In this document: in pieces, positions 1 to 6,397 of the stretch | Layout of the letters: each line of letters begins with the position of its first letter | Position numbering within the stretch: the stretch's first letter is position 1 | Assembly: GCA_934096755.1 (NCBI GenBank) | Contig: CAKOMU010000033.1 | Coordinates: 1-10,371 of the forward strand | Direction of reading: 5' to 3' | DNA length: 10,371 bases | Source: an uncultured Bacilli bacterium | GTDB taxonomy: Bacteria > Bacillota_I > Bacilli_A > RF39 > UBA660 | Notes under the pieces: generated by a model | The model's input: only the letters and a program-made list of their open reading frames with translations | Told to the model about the DNA's origin: nothing | The model's database searches: none | Made by a program: the position numbers and the translations under genes

Positions 1-1
1 A

Positions 2-862
2 ACTACTATATTTAAGAATCAAAAAGTTGTTAATGCTAATTTTGACATTGATTTAATGCGAAAATTAAAAGACAATCTATTTATTTATGGTCCAACAGGA
101 ACAGGAAAAACAGAAATTTTAAAAATAATTGCTAAAACATACAAGATTCCAATTGTAATCGAAGATGCTACATCATTTACAGAAGCTGGTTATGCTGGAA
201 GAGATATTAAAGACATGTTACATGATTTATATCTAGCCGCAGACAAAAATATTGAATTAGCTGAAAAAGGAATACTTGTAATTGATGAATTTGACAAATT
301 AGCAGAAAAAAACTTACAAGATGCTAAAAAGACACATATATCAAGAGAAGGAGTTCAAAGATCACTGTTAAAGTTATTTGATGGTACACAATATCATTTT
401 AATGGTATAACATTTAACACATCTAAAATATCTATAATCGCTGTGGGTGCATTTACTGGTATTACTAAAAATGATGATTATAAGCAAATAACAGATACTG
501 ATTTTATAAATTATGGAATTATGAGAGAATTAATCGGTAGATTTTCCAAGTTTATAGCTATGAATAATTTAAAAAAAATAGACATAAAAAAAATATTAAT
601 AGAATCAAACTACAGTCCAATAAATACATATATGAAATTATTTAAATCAATGAACATTGAATTTACTTATGAAGATGAAGTTATTGAATTTATAGCACAA
701 CAAGCTATAGCCTTAAATAATGGCGCCAGAAGTTTAAAAACTATTTTTGATAATATAATTAGCGAAGCTATGTTTAATATTTTTACTGATGAGTATTCAT
801 CACTTCGTTTAATAAAACCATATGGTAAAGAAAAACCATATATATTAAAAAGAAAAAAATAA
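2..862 (+). CDS. ClpX-like AAA+ ATPase, 5' end outside window
   Basis: This is the 3' part of an AAA+ unfoldase-type ATPase closest to ClpX/HslU. The frame is open back to base 2, so the ATG at 56 is probably internal and the true start lies off the window. Numbering from that ATG: Walker A GPTGTGKT at 12-19, pore-1 loop GYAGRD at 45-50 (ClpX has GYVGED), Walker B with IDE at 76-78, REGVQRSLLKLFDGT at 97-111, a sensor-1 region ending GAFTG at 131-135, arginine finger in ELIGRF (R162), and sensor-2 GAR at 223-225. Compared with remembered ClpX, the insertion carrying the RKH loop is shortened (only 9 residues, 112-120) and the IGF loop that docks ClpP is absent: about 15 residues separate GAFTG from the helix before the arginine finger. 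I infer a ClpP-independent remodelling ATPase, not housekeeping ClpX. Whether an N-terminal zinc domain exists cannot be seen. The stop is TAA, followed by a terminator. Confidence 0.88.
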   Translation, partial: TTIFKNQKVVNANFDIDLMRKLKDNLFIYGPTGTGKTEILKIIAKTYKIPIVIEDATSFTEAGYAGRDIKDMLHDLYLAADKNIELAEKGILVIDEFDKLAEKNLQDAKKTHISREGVQRSLLKLFDGTQYHFNGITFNTSKISIIAVGAFTGITKNDDYKQITDTDFINYGIMRELIGRFSKFIAMNNLKKIDIKKILIESNYSPINTYMKLFKSMNIEFTYEDEVIEFIAQQAIALNNGARSLKTIFDNIISEAMFNIFTDEYSSLRLIKPYGKEKPYILKRKK

Positions 863-897
863 TTGAAGATAATTGTATATTCTCAATTATTTTTTTT
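853..897. terminator. Terminator after the ClpX-like gene
   Basis: A 14-bp A/T-rich inverted repeat (853-866 with 883-896) encloses a 16-base loop and ends in a run of eight T. The left arm overlaps the last codons and stop of the ATPase gene. The arms begin with A-runs and end with T-runs, so it could stop transcription from either side. Confidence 0.7.
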
Positions 898-1098
898 ACC
901 ATTTTTACCATAAAATTTAGTTAATTATCTTTATTTTTATTTTCTTTTTATAGCCATTTATAAAGACTTCTATGCATTATTCCAGTATTAGGCAATCCTT
1001 TTCTTTAACTTTTAAAACATGGGACTTTACATAGGCAATATAAGTTTTTTTAATTAATTATATTACTTGGTATAAATTCATAATTTCGTTTTAAGCAG
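898..1098. other. Non-coding stretch with nothing recognisable
   Basis: About 200 AT-rich bases between the ATPase terminator and the small-RNA terminator. Only very short open frames occur, such as 20 codons on the plus strand from about 973 with no good ribosome site. No tRNA, riboswitch, repeat or recognisable pseudogene was seen. Confidence 0.5.
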
Positions 1099-1121
1099 AA
1101 AAAACTAACATTTCTGTTAGT
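1099..1121 (-). terminator. Intrinsic terminator of the minus-strand small RNA
   Basis: On the minus strand CTAACA, loop GAAA, TGTTAG, then TTTTTT (1120 down to 1099). A further A-T pair can extend the stem to 7 bp. This is a compact intrinsic terminator that makes sense only for leftward transcription. Confidence 0.7.
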
Positions 1122-1209
1122 AATCTATCACTTAAACTCAAATGAATCCAAGTTCCTATCAATCTGGTGCCGGTAAGAAATAGATCTCACAGCTCCTTGG
1201 CTAAAAGAT

Positions 1210-1233
1210 GATAGTAAGTAATGACTTACTATC
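1210..1233 (-). repeat. Perfect inverted repeat forming the 5' hairpin of the small RNA
   Basis: GATAGTAAGT and ACTTACTATC are perfect 10-bp arms around a 4-base loop. No T-run follows on the plus strand and only a weak one on the minus strand, so it is unlikely to be a terminator. Its outer edge coincides with the predicted start of the small RNA, which suits a stabilising 5' stem-loop. Confidence 0.65.
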
Positions 1234-1240
1234 TAAATTA

Positions 1241-1270
1241 ATTATAATACAAAAAGAAAGAAATTAACAA
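1241..1270 (-). promoter_or_regulatory. Sigma-A-type promoter for the small RNA
   Basis: On the minus strand TTGTTA (1270-1265), an 18-bp spacer, and a consensus TATAAT (1246-1241). The expected start 7 bases on falls at the first base of the 5' hairpin. It stands back to back with the rnjA promoter, with 12 bp between the two -35 boxes. Confidence 0.55.
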
Positions 1271-1282
1271 CAAACAAAACAA

Positions 1283-1311
1283 TAGACAAAAACTATTTTT
1301 TTTGCTATAAT
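1283..1311 (+). promoter_or_regulatory. Sigma-A promoter of rnjA with extended -10
   Basis: TAGACA (1283-1288), a 17-bp spacer and TATAAT (1306-1311) preceded by TGC, giving an extended -10. The start would lie near 1318 and leave a leader of about 43 nt. The leader carries AGAAGGA (1345-1351), 9 bases before the ATG. Confidence 0.75.
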
Positions 1312-1360
1312 CTTAATAGTTTTAAAAACTTTTAAACAACAGAAAGAAGGAATTTTTTTT

Positions 1361-3034
1361 ATGGAAAATAAAAATATAGCCACTAAGGTTATTGCTTTAG
1401 GTGGTTTAGGTGAAGTTGGAAAAAACATGTACATCGTTGAACATAACAATGAAATAATTATTATTGATGCTGGTGTCATGTTTCCAGAAGACAATTTACT
1501 AGGAGTAGACTATGTCATTCAAGATATCAGTTACTTAAAGAAAAATCTTCATAAAATCAAAGGATTATTTATTACCCACGGTCACGAAGATCACATCGGT
1601 GGCATACCATTTCTACTACAAAGTATTGATATTCCAGTTATTTATACTCCTAAAATTGCTAAGGATTTAATTGAAAAAAAATTGGTAGAAAGAAACTTTA
1701 AGTATCAAAACTATGAAATAATAACACCAGAATTAAATGTTAAAACCAAATATTTTGATGTTTCTTTTGTGAATACTACGCACTCTATTCCAGATAGTTT
1801 TGCCCTTATTATTAAAACACCTAACGGAACTATTTTTGAAACTGGTGACTTTAAGTTTGATTTAACTCCAGTGGGACCTATGGCAGACATTCACAAAATG
1901 GCTAAAATTGGAGCCGAAGGTGTTACACTACTTCTAAGTGATTCCACTAACGCTTTATCAAGCGGTTACTCTAAAAGTGAAAGTGCTGTTGATGGAACAT
2001 TAAACGACATGATTAGTAAACATCATGGACGAGTTATTATTGCTACCTTTGCATCAAACATTTATAGAATTAAACATATTGTGGAAAGTTGTCGAAAATA
2101 TAATCGTAAGATCATTGTTTTTGGTAGAAGTATGGAAAACAGCATCGAACTTGCTTTAAATAATGGCTTAATTAAAGATAAATCTATTTTTATTGAAGCT
2201 AATGAATCAAAAAGTTTAAAACGTAACGAAGTATGTATTTTATGTACAGGGTCACAAGGAGAACCACTAGCGGCATTATCTCGTATCGCTAACGGTCAGC
2301 ATAAACAAATATCTTTATTAAATGACGATTTAGTAATTTTTTCTTCTAGTCCTATTCCGGGAAATGCCGAAAGTATTAATAAAATTATCAATAAATTATA
2401 TTTAAAAGGCGTTAGAGTTTTTACCAATTCTGAATTTAGTGACGTCCATACATCTGGCCACGCTAAAGAAGAAGAATTAAAATGGATGTTACGTATCATC
2501 AAACCAAAATATTTTATGCCAATGCATGGAGAATATCGAATGTTAAAAAAACATACAGAAATTGGTGTAATGTGTGGAGTTGATCCTGAAAATACTTTCA
2601 TTTGCACAAATGGAGATTGTATCGAACTTTTAAATGGTAAAGTAAGAAAAAATGGTACAGTTCAAGCTGGAGATGTTTATGTCGATGGTTCTCGTATCGG
2701 TGATATAGGTAGTGTCGTTATCAAAGATCGTAAGTTAATGAGTCAAGATGGCATATTAATAACTATTTTAAATATTAATACCTTAACGAGGAAATTACTT
2801 TTAAAACCAAATGTAACAGCCAGAGGATTCGTTTTAGTTAACGAAAATCAAGAATTAATGCAAAAAATAGAACGTAAAATTAGTGAAGTAACTAATAATT
2901 TCTTAAATAAATCACCATATAGTTATACAGACTTAAAAAATCAAATTATTTTAGAATTACTACCATTTATTAATAACTTAACGGGACGTAAACCAATAAT
3001 TTTACCTGTTATCATGGAAGTAAATCAAGCTTAA
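1361..3034 (+). CDS. rnjA: Ribonuclease J (RNase J1 type)
   Basis: RNase J is a metallo-beta-lactamase/beta-CASP nuclease with 5'-3' exonuclease and endonuclease activity, central to mRNA decay and rRNA maturation in Bacillota. At 557 residues it matches the usual length of about 555. Metal ligands are all present: HGHEDH with H73, H75, D77 and H78, then H141 in THSIPDS, D163 in TGDFKFD, and H389 in MPMHGEY. The beta-CASP domain spans roughly 205-370, with the family motif HTSGHA at 362-368, followed by the C-terminal domain. The intact HGHEDH motif resembles active J1 and not the HGHDEN variant of J2, so the protein should be catalytically competent. The ATG at 1361 has a good ribosome site and its own promoter. 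A terminator follows directly, so the gene is probably transcribed alone. Confidence 0.97.
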   Translation: MENKNIATKVIALGGLGEVGKNMYIVEHNNEIIIIDAGVMFPEDNLLGVDYVIQDISYLKKNLHKIKGLFITHGHEDHIGGIPFLLQSIDIPVIYTPKIAKDLIEKKLVERNFKYQNYEIITPELNVKTKYFDVSFVNTTHSIPDSFALIIKTPNGTIFETGDFKFDLTPVGPMADIHKMAKIGAEGVTLLLSDSTNALSSGYSKSESAVDGTLNDMISKHHGRVIIATFASNIYRIKHIVESCRKYNRKIIVFGRSMENSIELALNNGLIKDKSIFIEANESKSLKRNEVCILCTGSQGEPLAALSRIANGQHKQISLLNDDLVIFSSSPIPGNAESINKIINKLYLKGVRVFTNSEFSDVHTSGHAKEEELKWMLRIIKPKYFMPMHGEYRMLKKHTEIGVMCGVDPENTFICTNGDCIELLNGKVRKNGTVQAGDVYVDGSRIGDIGSVVIKDRKLMSQDGILITILNINTLTRKLLLKPNVTARGFVLVNENQELMQKIERKISEVTNNFLNKSPYSYTDLKNQIILELLPFINNLTGRKPIILPVIMEVNQA

Positions 3035-3060
3035 AAAATGACAATTTTGTCATTTTTTTT
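3033..3060 (+). terminator. Terminator of rnjA
   Basis: The perfect stem AAAAAATGACA / TGTCATTTTTT (3033-3043 with 3048-3058) has a 4-base loop and ends in eight T. It starts within the rnjA stop codon. Confidence 0.85.
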
Positions 3061-3068
3061 ATTCCACG

Positions 3069-3090
3069 TAAAGTAGATTGTCAAACTTTA
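3069..3090. promoter_or_regulatory. Possible operator at the XRE regulator promoter
   Basis: TAAAGT (3069-3074) and ACTTTA (3085-3090) form a perfect inverted repeat with a 10-bp spacer that covers the -35 box of the regulator gene. A dimeric XRE protein binding here would block its own promoter. This is inference from position and symmetry; the arms are short and A/T-rich. Confidence 0.3.
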
Positions 3091-3106
3091 GCTTTAATTT
3101 TATAAT
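3078..3106 (+). promoter_or_regulatory. Sigma-A promoter of the XRE regulator
   Basis: TTGTCA (3078-3083), a 17-bp spacer and consensus TATAAT (3101-3106). The predicted start near 3113 falls at the GGAGG ribosome site (3113-3117), so the leader would be only about 14 nt. Confidence 0.75.
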
Positions 3107-3126
3107 TATCATGGAGGATAAAATTT

Positions 3127-3582
3127 ATGAATTATGAACAAATAAAAGAAATTGGAAAATTTATACAAGATGAAAGAAAAAAACTTAATTTAACACAAGA
3201 AGAATTAGCTAATAAAATATGTGTTACAAGTAAAGCTGTTTCCAAATGGGAAAATGGCCACGGATTACCAAACATTGACTGTATGATTAGTTTAGCAGAA
3301 ACTTTTAACATTTCCATTAATGAATTACTGGCAGGTAAAAGATTAAATGAAAAAGAAAAAATTGCTAAGGCCGACGAAACAATAATCAAAAATATGAAAA
3401 GTGATCAAAAAAAATTACATAGTCTTAATATAATTTTAAGTATATTTATTTGTCTATGCCTTTGTTTTTTAGAAGTTATTTTATACATGGCCGATGTAAA
3501 AGCAAGTTATGCCTATCTTATTTTGGGCATTGTAATTGCCATCGGTCTCATGCTAGAAATTTCTAATAAATACTTAAAATAA
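3127..3582 (+). CDS. XRE-family regulator with two C-terminal membrane segments
   Basis: A 151-residue protein. Residues about 8-66 are a Cro/C1-type helix-turn-helix: the LTQEELANKI helix (22-31) is followed by the recognition helix TSKAVSKWENG (34-44) and PNIDCMISLAETFNISINELL. A charged linker (about 70-95) leads to two hydrophobic helices at about 98-121 and 128-146, and a short basic end. This architecture, a DNA-binding domain tethered to the membrane by a two-helix tail, is common among small Bacillota regulators; the signal sensed is usually unknown. The ATG has a strong GGAGG 9 bases upstream. The gene has its own promoter and terminator, and a small inverted repeat over the -35 suggests autoregulation. 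No target gene is evident; the nearest candidate is the wall-anchored protein encoded convergently next door. Confidence 0.9.
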   Translation: MNYEQIKEIGKFIQDERKKLNLTQEELANKICVTSKAVSKWENGHGLPNIDCMISLAETFNISINELLAGKRLNEKEKIAKADETIIKNMKSDQKKLHSLNIILSIFICLCLCFLEVILYMADVKASYAYLILGIVIAIGLMLEISNKYLK

Positions 3583-3597
3583 TAAATTTTCCCATCA

Positions 3598-3623
3598 AAA
3601 AAATGGTAATCAAACCATTTTTT
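3598..3623. terminator. Shared bidirectional terminator
   Basis: The perfect 10-bp stem AAAAAATGGT / ACCATTTTTT (3598-3607 with 3614-3623) has a 6-base loop, with T-runs on both strands. It lies between the convergent XRE and surface-protein genes and overlaps the stop codon of the latter. Confidence 0.85.
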
Positions 3624-5196
3624 ATTTTATAAATTTATTCTTTTTCTTAGTATAATTCAAAATAATTCCAGAACCAATAACTCCAGCAGTACCTAACAAA
3701 ATTGAAATAACATTTCCTGTTTTAGGATTTTCTTTTACATCTGTTGTAATAGTTATTATGATATCACATCCTGGCATTACTAATAAACCATCACTAAATT
3801 CAATCTTATTTCCATTAGCATCAGTAATACTAATTTCTGTGTATTCACCTAATAAATCTTTTAAATTTATTATATCTCCCTCATAATAAGTTTTACTATC
3901 TGTACTATCATTAGTTTTATTATTAATAGTAATTTTATGTTCATCAACCAAAGATAACTTTTGAATAAAAGCTCGTGAAGTATTATTTTCTACAATATTA
4001 CCAATATTAATTATACTTCTATCATTATCACTTTCTATTTTAGTTGTCACTAAATTATTCATTTTACTTTCATAAACTTTTATTTCATTACCACTATCAT
4101 CATAACTGACAATACCATAAGTTTTATCATCATTATTAGCTGCCAAGACATAATAATTACCATCTAATCTAGTAATTGATTTTAATATGTGATTTTGTAC
4201 CTGATTCTTATTTTGCCATAGTTCATCTGTAGAAGTTTGATCAACAACACTGCAAGTAACTTTATACTCATATCCAGTTTTATACTTTCTTAATCCAACG
4301 TTTCTACCACCAACAATAATAAAATTATTAGTATAAATTTGTCCAGTTGGTTGATAACCATAGACACAACCTTGTAAATGATCATTACTACCTTTTACAA
4401 AATAATCATCATCTAAAGCCAAAAAATCATTACTAGAAGGTATGGCAGAACTAACTGTTAATTTTTCGAAATAATCCTTTGATACATTATATCTATATAT
4501 ATCATAAAAAGAATTACCAATATTTTTATAAGTTAAACTTAAAAACAATTCACCTTTTGTATTTTTTTTTAAAATTTGTGTATTGATATTTTCACCAAAA
4601 GTTCTTGACAATTTAACATTACATTCACCTTTTGAATCACTACACCCAGAAGAAATTCTTAACGTCGCTTGTTGTTCATTAACAAAACCTACAGCAACAT
4701 AACCTTCATTTGTTGTTGCGATATCATTTAAACTAGTTGCAATATTATCAGGTAATGTTCTACTATTTAATATGTTTCCTTCATTATCATACCATAAAAG
4801 AGTCGCTGCTTTCTTATAATCAGCAGAAGGTTCTTTATCAAAAAAAGAACTGCCTATAACTACATAACCATTGCTAGTTTTATCAATTGCTTTAAACACA
4901 ATACCATTATAAACGTCACCCACATACTCTCTGGTCCAAACCAACTTTCCAGATGAAGCTTCAAATTTACTAATAATTCCTTTAGCAACATTGTTACTTG
5001 TATTAACAAAAGAACTTACTGTAACATAATAATTTCCATCTACTAAAATATCATTTATAGAATTGTTATCAAAATCATCAACATCTTCAAACCGATAATG
5101 CCATTGTTCATTTAATTCTTTAGCGTAACTCCAGAGTGGACAACACATAAAACCGATCATCCCTAATAAAATTATTACACACTTACGCACATTCAA
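3622..5196 (-). CDS. Secreted wall-anchored protein with NPKTG sorting signal
   Basis: A 524-residue surface protein. Residues 1-25 form a signal peptide (basic MNVRK, hydrophobic core, likely cleavage after SYA). The bulk, about 26-415, is beta-rich with spaced motifs such as GYVVIGSSFF and GYVAVGFVNE, suggestive of propeller-like blades. A small domain at about 420-485 ends in the pattern VMPGCDIIITI, like the MP-x-x-D-V/I repeats common before wall anchors. The C-terminus is a sorting signal: NPKTG (490-494), a hydrophobic stretch, and a KKKNKFIK tail. NPKTG replaces the more usual LPxTG; no sortase gene lies in the window. The start is uncertain. No ATG is available in frame. TTG at 5196 has AGGA 10 bases upstream, and GTG at 5190 has AGGGAAG 9 bases upstream. 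The ligand or function cannot be told. Confidence 0.85.
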   Translation of the reverse strand: MNVRKCVIILLGMIGFMCCPLWSYAKELNEQWHYRFEDVDDFDNNSINDILVDGNYYVTVSSFVNTSNNVAKGIISKFEASSGKLVWTREYVGDVYNGIVFKAIDKTSNGYVVIGSSFFDKEPSADYKKAATLLWYDNEGNILNSRTLPDNIATSLNDIATTNEGYVAVGFVNEQQATLRISSGCSDSKGECNVKLSRTFGENINTQILKKNTKGELFLSLTYKNIGNSFYDIYRYNVSKDYFEKLTVSSAIPSSNDFLALDDDYFVKGSNDHLQGCVYGYQPTGQIYTNNFIIVGGRNVGLRKYKTGYEYKVTCSVVDQTSTDELWQNKNQVQNHILKSITRLDGNYYVLAANNDDKTYGIVSYDDSGNEIKVYESKMNNLVTTKIESDNDRSIINIGNIVENNTSRAFIQKLSLVDEHKITINNKTNDSTDSKTYYEGDIINLKDLLGEYTEISITDANGNKIEFSDGLLVMPGCDIIITITTDVKENPKTGNVISILLGTAGVIGSGIILNYTKKKNKFIK

Positions 5197-5205
5197 ACAC
5201 TTCCC

Positions 5206-5223
5206 TATCCTACAAATAGGATA
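5206..5223 (-). promoter_or_regulatory. Leader hairpin next to the ribosome site of the surface-protein gene
   Basis: A perfect 7-bp inverted repeat, TATCCTA / TAGGATA, with a 4-base loop, 10 bases before the TTG and 16 before the GTG start. Its 3' arm contains the AGGA that would serve the TTG start, and GGGAAG follows it directly, so folding could limit translation. It could equally be a DNA operator. No clear promoter is visible upstream. Confidence 0.4.
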
Positions 5224-5257
5224 ACATAAAAACTAATAAAAAGCTATCATTTAACAC

Positions 5258-5291
5258 AAAAAAACTTTTAATAATTTCATCTATTAAAAGT
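5258..5291 (-). terminator. Terminator of the GT2-GtrA gene
   Basis: On the minus strand ACTTTTAATA and TATTAAAAGT form a perfect 10-bp stem (5291-5282 with 5273-5264) around an 8-base loop, followed by six more T. It lies 7 bases after the glycosyltransferase stop and separates it from the surface-protein gene. Confidence 0.8.
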
Positions 5292-5297
5292 CTTAAT

Positions 5298-6281
5298 TTA
5301 ATATTTCTTAGTTTTAAATTTATAAAAGAATAAATATCCCCCAAAATAAACTACATCAATCAAAATCTTAATTAGTAAAACATTGGTATTCACAAAATAA
5401 AGAATTAAAAGATCAAGAATTAAATTACCTAAGTAGTATAACCAATGAAAAGTCTTATTAAATAATAAAATAATTACACACGTTATCAATTTTCCTAATA
5501 CTAAATAATATACTAAACTAGAAAAACTAACAATGTGGTTTAAATATTTTACCAAAAATATATTCTCTAAAATAAAGGCAACTAACACCAATAAAATATA
5601 TTTACTAAATAATTTATAAATTCGTAAAGAATCTTTTACTGGATTAAAATGACTAGTTTCATTATTATTAATATAAATAGTTTTAATAACCACTTCTTTA
5701 ATAGGAATATTTAATTTATGTGCTACGATTAAACAATTAGTTTCATATTCATATCTCTCGCCTTCAACTTCTATAAACCTGCAAGCTAATTGACAACTCA
5801 TTGCTCTTAACCCCGTTTGAGTATCACTAATCTTTTGTCCTACAAAAAAATTCAAAATATTTTTAGTTATCTTATTCCCATATTTTGATTTAAATGGCAC
5901 ATCTTTTTGATCAAAATCTCTTACTCCCAAAACCAAGGAATCAGGATATTTCAAAGCAACATCAGCACATCTTTTAATATCTTCCACACTATGTTGACCA
6001 TCACAATCAGCCATTACAATTACTTTATCTTTATCAAAATTATTTAAAATATAATTAATACCATTTTTTAAGCCTCTACCCTTTCCCAAATTAACGGCAT
6101 GCTTAATTAAAGGATACTTACTAGAAATATCATTCATAAACTTTTTATGTTTTTTATTACTACCATCATCCACAAAAACTATATTACTAAATTCTTTTGT
6201 CAATTTCTGCAAAAATTCCGTCATAATGCTTTCATTAGGATCATAAACCGGAATCAAAACAACTACATTTTTATTCATCAT
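5298..6281 (-). CDS. GT2 glycosyltransferase with GtrA-like membrane domain
   Basis: A 327-residue membrane enzyme. Residues 1-225 are a GT-A fold, family 2 domain resembling dolichol/polyprenyl-phosphate sugar synthases: IPVYDP near the N-terminus, VDDGS at 37-41, GKGRGLKNG at 66-74, the metal-binding DCDGQH at 92-97, DTQTGLRAM at 153-161 and ERYEYETN at 175-182. Four hydrophobic helices follow (about 227-246, 255-275, 280-297, 303-320), consistent with a GtrA-type domain. By family, the enzyme probably loads a sugar from a nucleotide donor onto a polyprenyl phosphate at the inner membrane face, and the tail may help translocate the lipid-sugar. The donor sugar cannot be deduced. Two consecutive ATGs (6281, 6278) follow a weak AAGTGG site; the second has the better spacing. 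Terminators on both sides suggest it is transcribed alone. Confidence 0.9.
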   Translation of the reverse strand: MMNKNVVVLIPVYDPNESIMTEFLQKLTKEFSNIVFVDDGSNKKHKKFMNDISSKYPLIKHAVNLGKGRGLKNGINYILNNFDKDKVIVMADCDGQHSVEDIKRCADVALKYPDSLVLGVRDFDQKDVPFKSKYGNKITKNILNFFVGQKISDTQTGLRAMSCQLACRFIEVEGERYEYETNCLIVAHKLNIPIKEVVIKTIYINNNETSHFNPVKDSLRIYKLFSKYILLVLVAFILENIFLVKYLNHIVSFSSLVYYLVLGKLITCVIILLFNKTFHWLYYLGNLILDLLILYFVNTNVLLIKILIDVVYFGGYLFFYKFKTKKY

Positions 6282-6328
6282 GCACCACTTTTCTTATAAA
6301 TATTATTTTTCAAATATTAACTACCTTC

Positions 6329-6337
6329 ATTATAATA
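6329..6337 (-). promoter_or_regulatory. Possible -10 region for the GT2-GtrA gene
   Basis: The minus strand reads TATTATAAT here, so TATAAT (6334-6329) or TATTAT (6337-6332) could be a -10 box about 50 bases before the ATG. The only -35-like match, TTGTCT (6362-6357), is 19 bp from the TATTAT form and overlaps the end of the rny terminator. A promoter is expected here because rny terminates just upstream. Confidence 0.35.
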
Positions 6338-6363
6338 CATTATTCTTTTTTTGGCTAGACAAG

Positions 6364-6395
6364 AAAAAAATACATAAGTTAAAACCCATGTATTT
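6364..6395 (-). terminator. Terminator of rny
   Basis: AAATACAT / ATGTATTT form an 8-bp stem (6395-6388 with 6375-6368) with a 12-base loop and a run of T downstream on the minus strand. It begins 2 bases after the rny stop codon. Confidence 0.7.
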
Positions 6396-6397
6396 AT

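Larger units (their letters stand above)
1099..1233 (-). ncRNA. Putative small RNA of about 135 nt, family unknown
   Basis: Read on the minus strand, this segment has the full layout of a free-standing small-RNA gene. A promoter-like pair precedes it (TTGTTA, 18 bp, TATAAT; 1270-1241), placing the start near 1233-1234. The predicted transcript opens with a perfect 10-bp hairpin (1233-1224 with 1219-1210, four-base loop). A central domain is closed by CCAAG/CTTGG (1200-1196 with 1152-1148), and the RNA ends in a 6-7 bp hairpin with a GAAA loop and six T. No open reading frame follows it on that strand, so a cis-acting riboswitch is unlikely. It is somewhat richer in G+C than its surroundings. 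I checked it against remembered consensus motifs of SRP, 6S, tmRNA, RNase P, T-box and the common riboswitches and saw no match. The gene model is inferred from sequence signals only. Confidence 0.55.

Noticed and set aside
930..1010. Minus-strand 18-codon stretch containing LPNTG, like a sortase motif, possible surface-protein remnant
   Set aside because: It is followed by charged residues where a hydrophobic segment is needed, and stops lie on both sides. Probably chance.
1141..1233. Plus-strand riboswitch or T-box leader for rnjA
   Set aside because: The rnjA promoter lies downstream at 1283-1311, the plus strand lacks a T-run after the hairpin, and no known riboswitch core was recognised.
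1088..1242. Open minus-strand frames running through the small-RNA segment, one with a GTG start after AAGGAG and one crossing a TGA
   Set aside because: Two different frames are open over the same stretch, neither has a well-spaced start, one is interrupted by TGA, and none gives a recognisable protein. The promoter, hairpin and terminator layout fits an RNA gene better.
1264..1494. 76-codon minus-strand open frame across the rnjA start
   Set aside because: It is antisense to the conserved RNase J N-terminus and to its promoter, with no family resemblance; a shadow of rnjA.
2296..2607. 103-codon minus-strand open frame inside rnjA
   Set aside because: It lies entirely antisense to the conserved beta-CASP region; composition is explained by the RNase J codons.
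5110..5160. Possible lipoprotein signal because of the cysteine pair (FMCCP) in the surface-protein signal peptide
   Set aside because: The residues before the cysteines do not fit the lipobox pattern, and the C-terminal NPKTG signal explains anchoring.
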